From Salvia splendens (taxonomy: Eukaryota > Streptophyta > Magnoliopsida > Lamiales > Lamiaceae): a stretch of 64,000 nt of DNA. The position numbers and the translations under genes were made by a program. The stretch lies in the NCBI RefSeq assembly GCF_004379255.2, contig NC_056035.1:34983208-35047207 (forward strand), read 5' to 3'. The notes under the pieces are model-generated. The model was not told where the DNA came from, searched no databases, and was given only the letters and a program-made list of their open reading frames with translations. Positions 13,232-24,429 of the stretch are shown here, piece by piece (positions within the stretch are counted from its first letter, which is position 1; each line of letters begins with the position of its first letter).

Positions 13232-14508
13232 TAATAAATATCTTCAAATATTTCTAAATTGCATGAAAATAGTGTCAGAAATAACTAATAGAGGGCGAAC
13301 CAATAAGGAGGTAGTTTGGACCGAAAACTCCTTATAAAAGATATTACTCCCTGTATAAACAGATAAAATGGAACAGAGTAAAAAAAAAACAAGAAAGCAT
13401 GACATACAAATCATAGGAGGGGGCAATAGCTACTTAATCCTAACTTAATTCAGAATAGCTTGAACCTATGTTACTAGACTTCATCCTAAATTAATTTTAT
13501 GCAACTAATGATCTTGTTTATTTAACACTCTCTATCCGCTTAATACAATCAAGGGACTTATTCACCTCGGATATTTAACATGTCTCTCTTAGACACTGTA
13601 CAAGTGTCGTGTCTGTATTCGAATGCGGATCTTCTGAGCTATTCCCAGGCTCATATACTAATATTTGTGCGGACAAATCTTATAGGAATTATTAGGATTT
13701 GATCGACAGAAGCCTAAGGGAATGAGAAGAGAGAGAGAGAAAAAAAATTAATTTTCGAGTTAAAACATATATCTAAGATTCTCATAATTAAATGTTTTGT
13801 ATTTTGTAAATATGAGTACTTTTCATCACTCACTGTGTTTAGATTTGATCACTTGTTAATTTTACTGTTAGCAATCCGATTAGCACGTAGGACTAGCCAT
13901 AAACTTGAACGGGGTTGAATGAAAATTTATAACTCAATAAAATTTCAATTCAATTAGCGCGTACCCAATTAACCCACATCCAAAGTAGGATTGACCTAAA
14001 ATCCATTAGATTGGTTAGATTGACCTCCTGATTATGAGTATCTACTACTATTGTTTTCTCCAATATTTGTTGGGCCTAATCATTTCTCAACGATTAGATC
14101 TCCAACTATAAATTCCCCCCTCTCGTCACACTAAGCCCAAGGGAGAAGAAATGGACTGCGTTCACTTATTGGACTAAAATTCTATTGTTTAAACCAAATA
14201 TTCTTTTTTTTTTCTTTTAGAAAATCTCCAGACTCAAATATAAATAATGGGCATCTCATCCCACTAATGTCAAATTAAATTAGAATATTCGTCACATCAC
14301 TTTTATAATATTATCTTAGTCTTACTTCATTTTGGATTGACATTAAAAAAATAGTCTATTTTTATTTTTTGTAAGTTTTTAAACTTACAAAAATGTCAAA
14401 TGTTTTATTTGTATTAATGAATTTCAAACTTCCCCGCCTTAAATCCATTACACTACTTTCTCTCATGTTTGTACCAAAACTGAAAAAAACGACCAAATCA
14501 CATTAACA
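13232..14508. other. Intergenic region and presumed GEX2 promoter
   Basis: No coding signal was seen. The last few hundred bases must include the promoter and 5' untranslated region of the GEX2 homologue. No convincing TATA box or pollen-specific element could be picked out by eye. A short hairpin-forming segment lies near 14368-14395. Confidence 0.45.
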
Positions 14509-17500
14509 ATGGCGTCCCAAATTCTTCTGCTATCACTCTGTCTCACTACTTTCTTTGCATTCTCTCTCAAACCACAACATGCAAATTCAGGTACACTTGC
14601 CAAAATCCATACTAATTTTAAGAAATTTTGTCTGATCGTGCTTGTTTCGTGCAGATGGTGCAGTGGAATTGCCTGTTTTTATATTCAGTTGGCCGAATGA
14701 TGAAGGCAATTTCGCAGCAGGAGACATTGCAACGATCAGTGTGAGAGTTATTGGGAATTACGATAAGGGGAAATATGAATTTGAGTTTAGTCCTTATCTG
14801 ATAGTGAATGATAAGATTGGAAATAGCAGTTTTATAACTGGGGTTTCTTTGCATTTGGATGGCGGAATCGACGATTGGAGAATCACTTTCAGCCCTCTCA
14901 TGGTTGGTCTCTTCGATGTCCTCATCGTTGATGACCATTTTCACGTCTTCGATTCCTCCTTGCACTTTCAAGTCAACCCAGGTTTTTTCTCTTTATTGAA
15001 ATCCCAGCAGCTCAAATTCTGCACAAATTAATTGGTGCTTGATTGAATTCATTGTGACGTTTTGTTGCCTATGTGTGTAAAATACTTGATCAAATTCAAA
15101 TTGGAACTTCTTGTAGAAAAGGGAAATGTGTGTTTAATTGTGGTTGGATTGGCTCATTTCTTTCTAGTTGTGATCTACAACTTCGAGCGAATGTGTAGGG
15201 AAAATGTACCCGGCGGCAGGGATTTTGTCGTGGGGAGACGGAGCAGACGAGTTTGTAGCTGGAATGAGGGCTGAAGTGTTCATCCTCTCCAGAGATGCAT
15301 TTGGCAATGAGGTCACTTCAACCAGTGAAGGATCAAGACTCTACACTTTCTCATTATCTGCAACGACCTCGGATGGAATCCCAGCAACTCTGCTCAACAC
15401 ATCTTTCAAAGGATGGAATGGGCAACAGCACCTCTGCCTTGAGTTCATTGCAGCTACTGCAGGGAGCCTCTTCCTTCATGTAGAAATCGAGAACCAAACA
15501 CTGCACGGATCACCACTACCGTTCATGGTGCATCCAGGTGGTTCTTGAGTTTCATAACCTTGAATATGCTCCATTTTTCTCTAGCTCTTAGATTGATATC
15601 TATCAACTTTCTCTGCAGGGAAACTGGATATATCCCGCTGTGCAGCACTGCTGAAGGTGGAAACAAAGCATTTCCAATTGTTCTCGAAGATGGAGGGGTT
15701 AATACACCAGCATGATCAATATGGGAACTTGGTTTCTAGATCATATGAATTCGACCTTGAAGTTTTCGAGAAGGGAACCAATCTGTCCATGCCGTTATCT
15801 GATCTTCTCTTCAGAGACGTCGCCCCTGGAACTCAGTCGTTCTCCTTCACCCTATACGAGCCTGGGAACTTCACACTCATTATATCAGATAAGGAGAAGA
15901 ACACCCTGATCTCCAACACACCATATGATTTCACCGTATACATAGGTACTCGAGAGAAATGTAGTACTCAACTTCCTTGTTTATGGACATTCGTGTCTCA
16001 ACAAGACTTTTTCTGGATGACTGAAACAGGTTACTGCGATGGAGTTAACAGCATTGTTAATGGATCGGGTTTAAATAGCTCTGTTGTTGGTGAAACTGCA
16101 AAGTTTTCGATTTTTTTGAGGGATGCCTATTTGTATCCTTCTCAGGTTCAGCTAGAATACCTTCGAGTTCACATTATGCAGGTTTCTGATTCACAGATTA
16201 TACAGCCAAGAATACAAATAAGGGCTTCTAATGGTATGAATTCATACAGCATATTTTGGTTCTAGTATCATACAAAAATCATGCATCTCGATTCTCTTCT
16301 ACAGGAAGCTTCTCCTCTGGAAAATTGAATCGTGGAGTGATTGATTCAAGAAACAATGTAAGTTTATTTCTAGATCTCTTTTCTGCTGTTTCCCATCAGA
16401 TGATACAGATCACAAGAATTTTGGTCGTTAACAGATAAACGATAACTGGAATTTCAAGGCTAGCGACTTTGATGTTAGTTATAAATCTGAGAAGAGCGGC
16501 TTGCATGAGATGTGTGTTTTTTGTGGGAACATCGCCTTGAATGGTGGTCGTGCATTTAGAAAGGAAGTGACTGCAGGTTCCCATTTAAAAGTTCTTAGCA
16601 ATGATTTCAATAGGTATGTTTCATAACAAGCTGATGCCTATGTCTTCGTCTTGATGTTCATGGCTGATGCAGGGGCTGTCAATGTCTCACTCTCCGGGGT
16701 GGTGAGATTTGCAGAGAAAGTGGTGAAGATGGTAAAAAATGACATAGTTGTACGCCTCGTGGATTCCTATTCCAATCCTGTGCTTTTACAAGAATCACAC
16801 TTGAGATTGGAGATTGCTTCAATCAACAAATCTGCCTTCTCTACATGGGATTTTGCTGACAACAACAATGGGTTGTACACGGTTAAGTATCTTGCAAATG
16901 ATATTGGAACCTATGAGATGTGTGCTTCTTATAAGGGAGAGCGCTTCGTGCCATGTCCCTTTGGTGTTCATGTCTATAACTGTAAGTAACGTCGTCTGAG
17001 GCTTTGTTAGGACTCACAGTTTGTGTTCTCTACTAGTCCCATATCGACTTGGTAAAGATAAGATAACCATCTCTCCTTTATAACCACTAAGTTATAAAAA
17101 TCATTGTGCAGATGAGTATTTTCCTGTAGCTCGCAATGACACAGCTTCCATTTGGGAGGATGAGGCACTTGATTTTGATGTTATGAGAAATGACTCTTTT
17201 AATGGTGCAAATGCAACAGTTGTTGAATATTCCAAGGTGGAAGAAATGATTTGAGTTGTTCCTTAAAAATATCAACCATGTTTATCTTGTGTGATTGGTT
17301 TGGTTTTGCAGCCAAGGCATGGTTCACTCCTACTGTACGGAAGCAGTGTCTTTAGGTACACTCCATATAAGGATTTCTATGGGAACGATGATTTCTCTTA
17401 TACGATGTCCGATTCAAATGGGAACCTTGCCTCTGCTGCTGTGGGTTTGCTCATCGTCTGCAGACCGCCTCACTTTGCTTCGATCCCGAGCAGCTTGCAA

Positions 17501-19116
17501 GCTGTAGAAGAGGGCATAAGTCCCACATTCGGGTAAGAAAGAAAGCTTGCCTCTGAACTTTAGTCTACGATATCCTCCATGGTCTGATCGAAGTTTCAAG
17601 AAATCTTTTCCTATAGATCTCACAAATCTTACAACACCTAGTAATAGTTTATTAAATAAACCAGTCCGACAGATGCTCGATGTTGTGCTAATCTCATGGT
17701 AGACTATGTTTTAACTCATGCAGTGGTTTTAATGGATTTGAAGTCACTTATTCTGACTTGGGAGAAAACATAAGTGTCACTCTGAGTTCAAAATTTGGTA
17801 CAGTTCAGTTATCTCCGTCACAAGTGCAGTTTTGGAGGCCTAATTGGGACAAACTTTCAATCCATAAAACGGTTGATGAACTGAAGCTGATTGGTTGTAT
17901 TGATGTAGTAAACTCAGCCCTGCAATCTATCCAATATTCCGGGTACATTGATATGATCACTTCGTGTTTGTGGATAAAAACATGGTCTGATTTGCTTCCC
18001 TTTGTGACAGAAACCATGACTTCTATGGAGATGATACGATCACACTTTATTCTGAGAACAGTAATGGGAGGAACGATGTCAACGTTCCTATCTTCGTGCA
18101 GCCTGTGAACGACGCTCCTGTGATAAACGCCCCATCATTCGTCGTATTAAATGATACGAGTGATGGAGTCCAGATTTTTCATGAGAATTCTGTTGGTGTT
18201 CACGACCCTGATCTTCAGAACTTTCCTGGTAATAATCGAACCTTACTCAAAGAAATCAAGTAGTTGTTAAAATTTTATAATGCTTTTGAGGTGTAGGAAA
18301 CCATTCCCGTTTCTTGATCGTGTTGACGATGGAGGTGAGCGATGGATTCCTGTCAACGAGCCTCCCTGCAGAGCTCGTCGCATCGACTGAGTTGAAGATG
18401 AAGAGCAGCTATCAATGGCAGCCTCTCCAAACATTTGTTACAATATCAAAGCATTTCATGGTGACAGCAAAGGGGATCAGATTTAGGGGTGCAATTGAGG
18501 AATGCAACAGTATCTTGCAGAAGCTATCTTACCATGTGAGTCCATTAGGAATTCATAGCGCTACAATGGCACAGCGGATTTCATCCTCGTTTAACCTAAA
18601 TGCTTTATCCCTGTCTCCCTCTCACTCTGCAGGAAGGCCAGCATGGAGCTGTGTTGACACTGACAGTGAATGATCTTGGTAACCATGGATGCTACCCTAA
18701 CTGTGATCAGATGATGTCGACGCCTCTGTTTGCTGAGTCAACAGTAAACCTCGTACGATACAAGCCCATGAGTTCATTGGCAGCCCATAGTAAGATGTGA
18801 TCATAGTTTTAGGCTTAAAATAGAGAGAAAAAGAAAAAAACTAAGTTTGAGGTTTGGTGCAGTTTTAGGATCTGCTATCGTAGTCGAATCGATACTGGTG
18901 ATCTGTGTTGGGTTGCTGCTGCTGTTCTTCATATGCAAATGTGCCGTTGTTTTAGCCCGGGAGAAGAGGAGGAAGGCTAAGGAGATTGAGCTATCCAAAC
19001 TTGAACACTCTTCTAAAGAAAATGTAAGCTGATTTTTAATTCTAAGAAGAAGAATAAAATTCTAAATGATGTTGCATTTGCAGCTGGATATGGATGCTTC
19101 TGAAAATGAGAGATAG
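14509..19116 (+). CDS. GEX2: GEX2 (GAMETE EXPRESSED 2) homologue, sperm-cell adhesion protein
   Basis: Arabidopsis GEX2 is a sperm plasma-membrane protein with extracellular Ig/filamin-like repeats needed for gamete attachment. Sixteen exons join in phase: 14509-14590, 14655-14981, 15199-15537, 15619-15945, 16030-16233, 16305-16357, 16435-16576, 16673-16981, 17112-17236, 17312-17532, 17724-17942, 18011-18228, 18297-18535, 18633-18789, 18863-19023, 19084-19116. All introns are GT-AG. The product is 1,051 aa, close to the family length. Residues 1-26 form a signal peptide. Repeated beta-sandwich modules follow, several ending PGK or NPG at exon junctions. Two cadherin/VCBS-like modules come next (YTPYKDFYGNDDFSYTMSD; NHDFYGDDTITLYSENSNG, then VNDAPV). 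A transmembrane helix starts near residue 988, followed by a basic tail (AREKRRKAKEIELSK) and a short acidic end. No frameshift or internal stop was found. The gene is expected to be male-germline specific, by analogy. Confidence 0.93.
15946..16029 (+). other. Frame-preserving, stop-free intron of GEX2 (exitron-like)
   Basis: This 84-bp intron has a GT donor and a CAG acceptor, a length divisible by three, and no stop in the reading frame. Retention would add 28 residues between the third and fourth extracellular modules. Splicing is favoured because the removed segment does not look like the flanking beta modules. Confidence 0.6.
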
Positions 19117-19133
19117 TTGGCATGCATATGTGG

Positions 19134-19540
19134 AGGACAGAATATGAAATTCCCCGGTGATGGACTTTTGAGTTCACAGTTTCTGTAAATTAGCAGCAGC
19201 AACACAAGTAAGTAGAAATGAATGGTGGTGGTAGAATTAGGCATCTTAGAAATTGAGCTATAAATAATATCCAGAGTTGGTTCAGTTAGTCTGATTTTGG
19301 GTTGACAAAGTTGGTTCAATCTCATTAGATAAAGTAATAAGGCTATGAAAGAATTCTGAATCGAATCACTTCAACCATCTCCTACTCCATTTCCTGCTAC
19401 ACCAATGAAATAATGCCATCTGGAGCCTCTTTAAAACAATAAAATAAAAGACTAAAATTTTAAGGCAATAGACAAGAGCAGAATGAAGAGTCTAAACAGA
19501 AAATGTCAAGTAAGTATGAAACGATAGCCAACCTGAAACC
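19134..19540 (-). pseudogene. Epoxide hydrolase relic A, left part
   Basis: This matches the intact minus-strand epoxide hydrolase in pieces. 19137-19165 resembles part of its third exon (AATTCCCCGGTGATG). 19165-19330 resembles the intron next to that exon. 19480-19540 resembles intron 1 up to the end of exon 1 (CCAACCTGAAACC). Exon 2 is missing. The relic lies directly downstream of GEX2 and is cut at 19540 by the Tat retrotransposon; its continuation is at 30481. Confidence 0.7.
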
Positions 19541-19541
19541 G

Positions 19542-20139
19542 TGATGGATCCGCGAATTTCTGATGTTTGTAAATGCTGGTAGAGAATAAAGACTACGACA
19601 CAATGAATTTACGTGGTTCGATTTACTGAAGTAAATCTACGTCCACGGGAAGAAGGGAGGGCAAGATTGTATTGCTTGATCTGGGATTACAGCTTACAAC
19701 ACAGACTTGCTATATGCTATTTTATCTCTAGAGAGCTTAACCCTTTTCTATCTGATCTAAGTTCTATTTATACATTGAACTAAGGTCGTGGTTTGCAGCC
19801 CCACTAACAAGATCGTGGGTGAGCAATAACTGCTCAATAACTGCTTCGTACCACTAAATAGATCGTGGGTATAGCGGAGGTCGTGGAGGCCTTTCATGAG
19901 TCCACTAACTCCTAGTTCGGTCGAATGCTGAGACCGAACTGCTGGACTTTACCGATCAGCTCTTGCCGATCTGAGAGGAGAGCTTGACTGGTCGGCTTTT
20001 ACCGAGCTGTAGGCTGAGTCCGAACTCTTTGGTCGTGCCGAACTCTTTGGTGCCGAACAGATACTCTTTCTTGGGCTCTGGGCTGATGGGCCGTCACTGT
20101 TATTGGGCTTGCCATTAGGGTTTAGTTCGTACCCCATCA
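19542..20139 (-). repeat. 3' LTR of the Tat element
   Basis: The LTR is 598 bp, TG...CA on the minus strand (starts TGATGGGGTACGAAC, ends GGATCCATCA). I found no difference from the other LTR in a line-by-line comparison. A TATA-like box lies at 19772-19765 on the minus strand. Confidence 0.93.
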
Positions 20140-20150
20140 CTACCCCCCCC
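20140..20150 (-). other. Polypurine tract of the Tat element
   Basis: On the minus strand a run of eight G followed by TAG directly precedes the 3' LTR. This is the expected position and composition of the plus-strand primer used in reverse transcription. Confidence 0.75.
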
Positions 20151-20472
20151 GAAAAGCGAAGTGAATCACTTCGGCGAGGTGAGTCACTTCGGCATTCTGG
20201 ATAATGGTAAGGGGGAGGCTGACGTCAGGGGACGTGCCTTGCGCGTGCCTGCATTAAATGCGACAGTAAAATCCGGCCGTTGAATCCTGAAAAGGTGGGA
20301 TTCGAAACGGCGCAACGATCTCGAAATCTTTCCCGAATCTGATAAATATGCTCTTTCTTCCTCATTTGCACACTTTTGCTGTTGCGTCTTCTATACTCTC
20401 TCTTTCTCGAGAAATTTTCTTCCGCTTTCAAGAGCTTCTTCAGACTTTCTTCACCTTCAAAAAGTAAGAAAA

Positions 20473-22332
20473 ATGGCTTCTATTTCTTCTTCGGAGTCGG
20501 GTAGCGGTAGGAGAGGCGGTAAGGGGTCTTCTGGCCGGAAAGAGTCCGGGGAGAAGACCGTAGAGCATTTCCATAGTATTTTGAGTAAGGATACTGTGGT
20601 ATCCCTACCCGAAAAATACTTTTTTCCTGGGGGGAGGGCGGTGGTACCTGACGGTGATCATAGGGCTGACTCCCCGCCGGAGGGTTACGCCACCGTGTAC
20701 GAGGCCTGCTTAGAATGCGGGCTTCGTTTCCCCCTCCCTTCTGCCTTTATAGATTTACTAGATTTTTTTCAGCTTCCTTTAGGCCAGGTGACTCCGAACT
20801 CTTGGAGGCACTTGTCGGCCTTCGCTGCCGAACTCCGTAGGTTAGGAAGGGATTTGTCTTTGAAGGCGATCCTTAAATTCTTTCAATTTAAGAGGAAGGG
20901 GTCTTGGTTTTACTTGATCCCTGTACAGCCCTTTAGGGCCTTTTGTAAAACGAAGTGGCCGAAGTGGCAAAATCGCTTCTTCTATTATGATAGGACCGCG
21001 GCTCCTAGTTTTCCCTGGAGAGGGCCGGAGTCCGTTATCCGTCATCCTCGGCCTGAACCGTTGGACGCGCTCGATGGCGAGCTCAACAAGATTCCCATAG
21101 TTAGGAAACAATACACGGAGTCTGAGCTCGTCAAGGGCGACGTCGTGTTCGACATCTCGTCTTCGGACGAAGAGGCCGAGGGTGAGGATTTCTCTTTATC
21201 TTTATGCTCTACTGCTTTAACGAAGAAAATCTGACTTTGCTTTCTTGCTTTTTGGCAGTGTACATGCTAAATAAGGCTAGCCGCAAATCTTCGGAGTCCA
21301 GGGAGCCGGAGAGGCCGAAAACCACCAGCTCGGCGTCTGATGCCGAGAGGACTCCGAAAAGGCAAAAAACCTCTTCGGATCCGAAGAAGCCGGAGTCGAC
21401 TTCGGCAAAGGGGAAGGGGAAGGCCCAGAAGCCCCCGAGAGCGCCAGAGAAAGATGTGGTCTTGGCGCCTCCTTCGGAACATATCTGTGAGCCGTTTTTA
21501 TGGCCCACGGACTTCGCCGAGGTGAATTCTCTTCTTGATTTTCTGGCCTTGCTTTTTTCCTGTATTTTTTGTGGCCCCTTTGTTGACTTTTTTCTTTATT
21601 CATTTTCAGAGGAACGATATGCTCTCCAAGCTCGTCGCCGTCGAACTCTCCAAAGCGTCCAATGACTATGCTGAGATGCAGAGGAAGTTGGCGGCTGCTT
21701 GTCATCGGGCCGAACAGGCTGAGGCTAACTTTGAGAAGGCCAGAGCTGCTAGGATTTCGGCCCAGGATGAAGCTCAGTTTGCCAAAAACCAGCTCGTCAT
21801 CCAGCGAGAGCAGACGAAACGGAGGGATGCTGCCGCCGTGGCTGCCCAGGGGGAGGCTCTCCGTGTTTACACGGAGAAACTCTTTTTGAGCAGCCAGTTC
21901 TCGGCCTTTGTCGGTAGTCTGGTAAGGCTAATTACCGATAAGGGCGAGCAGGGGGCCGACGTCGTGCTGCCTCTGTACAGCCGAGAGATAGCAGCTCGGC
22001 TTCAGAATCTGCCACTCCTTGAGGAGCTCGCTTCATCCTCGGTCCTGCTTTCTGCAGACCGAGTCCGGACTTGTCGAGCTGATCGGGACGAGAACCTGGA
22101 GGCTATCTTTGCCTCCGTGGGACCCGTTTCACCCGCTTCGACTTACAACGGAGAGGGTGAGGCCGAGCCGCTGGAGCTGGAGGCCGAAGTCGAACGGGCC
22201 GGGCATCCGGAGAAGGAAGCCGATCAGGAGGCGGAGGCGAGGCCGGCAGGAGGTGAGGCCGAGGCTGAGGTAGCTCAGGAGAAAGAAGCTGAACCAGACC
22301 AAGGAGCCGGAGACGAAGCTGGTGGAGTATGA
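20473..22332 (+). CDS. Antisense spliced gene of the Tat element (PF04195-like plus coiled coil)
   Basis: This gene is read opposite to gag-pol, between the 3' LTR and the tandem repeats. Three exons are inferred: 20473-21181, 21259-21521, 21610-22332. The introns are 77 and 88 bp with GTGAGG and GTGAAT donors and CAG acceptors, and the phases agree. The product is 564 aa. It begins with a Ser/Gly-rich tract. Next comes a region like the plant putative gypsy-type transposon domain (PF04195): PEGYATVYEACLECGLRFPL, PFRAFCKTKWPKWQNRFFYY. A Lys/Ser-rich linker follows, then a long Ala/Glu-rich coiled coil (residues about 325-430) and an acidic C terminus. Antisense ORFs are known in Tat elements, but their role is unknown. 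A TATA-like sequence lies near 20341, and an AATGAA-type poly(A) signal near 22415. The frames are undamaged. Confidence 0.78.
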
Positions 22333-22534
22333 TTTCGTCTCCCTTCTCTTAGTCCAGTTTCTTCCTTGTAAAATGGCCTTGAAGCCCTCCTAGTGTAAAA
22401 AATTTTCCTTGTGAATGAAAAATTCTCCACACTTGTCTTCGTATAGCTTTTCGTACTCGCCTTTATTCCTGTTGTATTTTACTATCTGCTCGGTACAGCT
22501 GCCGAACTAATATAGCTGCTTTGTACTCAAGGAG

Positions 22535-23323
22535 ATGGAGATACTTCACTGGAAACGGCTGTACTCTTCGGCTTTAGACGAAGCTGAGAAAAGAGCTATA
22601 GCCGATCAGACGAAGAATGACGAGCTTCTGGCTCGTTTAGTGAAGCTGGAGGCCGATAATAAGGACTTAGAGTCCGATAAGAAGGATCTGGAGGCCGAGC
22701 TGAATACGACCATTGCTGAGAGGACTGCGTACGAGGATTACATCCGTGTGCGCGGGGGAGTGACCATATCAGATGTTCAGAGTCGAGTTGACGAACTGTG
22801 GGAGGAATATCATGTACTCCGGAGGAACAATGCGCTGGAGAGCTCGGCTTGCCAACAAGTTGTGAAATCATTGCGGCGCTGGGCTTCTCGGTACAACATT
22901 GTTCTTTCTCGGCGCCCCTCCATAGAAAGATTCCTTCGGCATATCGTGGCAACAGATGCTCGCACTCCAGATCAAACCTCTGGTTCCCTTGTTCAAAATC
23001 CTACTCCCAGTCAACAACGAACTCCGGAACAGCCGGAAACGTCAAGACGAGAACGGGCTCAGGAGCAACCGGAATCGTCAAGACAGGGACGGACTGAAAT
23101 TCGCCGAGGAGTTGTGACTATGAGCGAGCAAGATCAGCAGATGCTTATTGCAGAGACTCTTCATCGCCGAGGTGTTAGGACTTCTCGGGCTCGGGGAAGA
23201 GGCGTTGGGTCGAGGATAGCATCTCGTCGACCTGCTTATTCTTCATCTGCTCGGAACAACCGAACTCGGCTTCCAGAGGATTTTGCAGATAGGTGGCTTA
23301 ACTTCAGCAACCCTGGACAGTAG
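22535..23323 (+). CDS. Second antisense ORF of the Tat element, coiled-coil protein of unknown function
   Basis: This intact 262-aa ORF lies 202 bp downstream of the first antisense gene and on the same strand. The N-terminal 75 residues are a charged coiled coil (KLEADNKDLESDKKDLEAEL). The middle has a helical segment (SRVDELWEEYHVLRRNN). The C-terminal third is rich in Gln, Pro, Ser and Arg, including an RGRGVGSR patch that could bind nucleic acid. I do not recognise a named domain. It could be an extra exon of the first gene, but that gene has its own stop and a poly(A)-like signal between them. Confidence 0.6.
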   Translation: MEILHWKRLYSSALDEAEKRAIADQTKNDELLARLVKLEADNKDLESDKKDLEAELNTTIAERTAYEDYIRVRGGVTISDVQSRVDELWEEYHVLRRNNALESSACQQVVKSLRRWASRYNIVLSRRPSIERFLRHIVATDARTPDQTSGSLVQNPTPSQQRTPEQPETSRRERAQEQPESSRQGRTEIRRGVVTMSEQDQQMLIAETLHRRGVRTSRARGRGVGSRIASRRPAYSSSARNNRTRLPEDFADRWLNFSNPGQ

Positions 23324-23464
23324 AATAGTCCTTTGTAATAGCGTAACGCCATTTTGTAGGGTAGCGGAGTTGTATGCCGAACAAGATTTGAAAAATGAAA
23401 TTTTGTTTTCGCTTCTAACACTGTATTTACAGCTTAGCGAAAAAATTTCATCGTACTTGTCCTC

Positions 23465-23699
23465 GGTCTTATGAAGTAAACTTCTTTGACCGGACTTGGT
23501 CCTTGGTCTTATGAAGTAAACTTTTTTGACCGGACTCGTCTTTGGTCTGATGAAATAAACATCTTTGACCGGACTCGTCTTTGGTCTGATGAAATAAACA
23601 TCTTTGACCGGACTCGTCTTTGGTCTGATGAAATAAACATCTTTGACCGGACTCGTCTTTGGTCTGATGAAATAAACATCTTTGACCGGACTTGGTTTG
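23465..23699 (+). repeat. 39-bp tandem repeat array in the Tat 3' region
   Basis: About six head-to-tail units of 39-40 bp, each containing a TTTGACCGGACT core. The last four are near identical (unit starts GGTCTGATGAAATAAACATC). Because 39 is divisible by three, the array forms a spurious open frame repeating a 13-residue unit. Two degenerate units follow at about 23800-23880. Confidence 0.9.
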
Positions 23700-23924
23700 T
23701 GTTCTAATTTGGCGATTTTTGTCGCCGGGATCGAACTTTCCCTTGTCCTAATTCGGCGAGTTTTATCGCATGGATCGGACTTTCCCAGTTAACCGAAGTG
23801 GTCTTATGCAGTAAACCTCTTTGACTAGACATGGTCGTCCCCGGTCTTATGAGGTAAACTTCTTTGACCGAACTTGGTCGTCCTAATTCGGCGAGGTTTA
23901 TCGCGTGGATCGGACTTTCCCTTA

Positions 23925-24190
23925 TTGCAGTTCGTTTCAGACGAAGTGCTTATTTCTTAAGCCGAATTGTGGTCTTGTATCTTCCTGAGAAGCTTGGACT
24001 CACAATCGTTGGCTTATTGCAGTTCGTTTCAGACGAAGTGCTTGTTAAGCTGAATTGTGGTCTTGTATCCTCCTTAGAAGCTTGGACTCACAATCGTTGG
24101 CTTATTGCAGTTCGTTTCAGACGGACTGCTTGTTAAGCTGAATTGTGGTCTTATATCCTCCTTAGAAGCTTGGACTCACAATAGTCTTTA
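23925..24190 (+). repeat. About 90-bp tandem repeat, three units
   Basis: Three units of roughly 88-92 bp, each beginning TTGCAGTTCGTTTCAGACG and ending in GCTTGGACTCACAAT, at about 23925, 24017 and 24105. It is the second tandem array in the untranslated 3' part of the Tat element. Confidence 0.88.
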
Positions 24191-24429
24191 ATAATCGATC
24201 TAAAAAGGGGATCAGTCTTTAAAGAACGATATACCTTGGTACCATTTGTAAGAGACGACAAGCACATAGAGACAAAACACATAGAGAAAAAATGAAAAAG
24301 ATGAAAGAAAAAAAACTTTAAACTTTTTATAAAACGACAAGTAAAAGGTACAAGTAAAAAACAAACAAATAAAAACATGTACCCCTATGACCGAACTAGA
24401 CACAAGACAGACTGACCGGACTTTGTCTC

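Noticed and set aside
13900..13920. Possible germline MYB (DUO1-type) site upstream of GEX2
   Set aside because: Only a loose AACGG core was seen, too short to claim.
15657..16265. A single long exon crossing 15946-16029 in GEX2
   Set aside because: The frame is open, but GT/AG sites and the inserted segment's composition favour an intron; kept as an exitron-like finding.
23465..23699. Regular 39-bp repeats resembling a CRISPR array
   Set aside because: There are no unique spacers between units. It is a head-to-tail tandem array inside a plant retrotransposon.
23486..23707. Open frame repeating a 13-residue unit
   Set aside because: It is a by-product of a 39-bp repeat length divisible by three; there is no ATG start.
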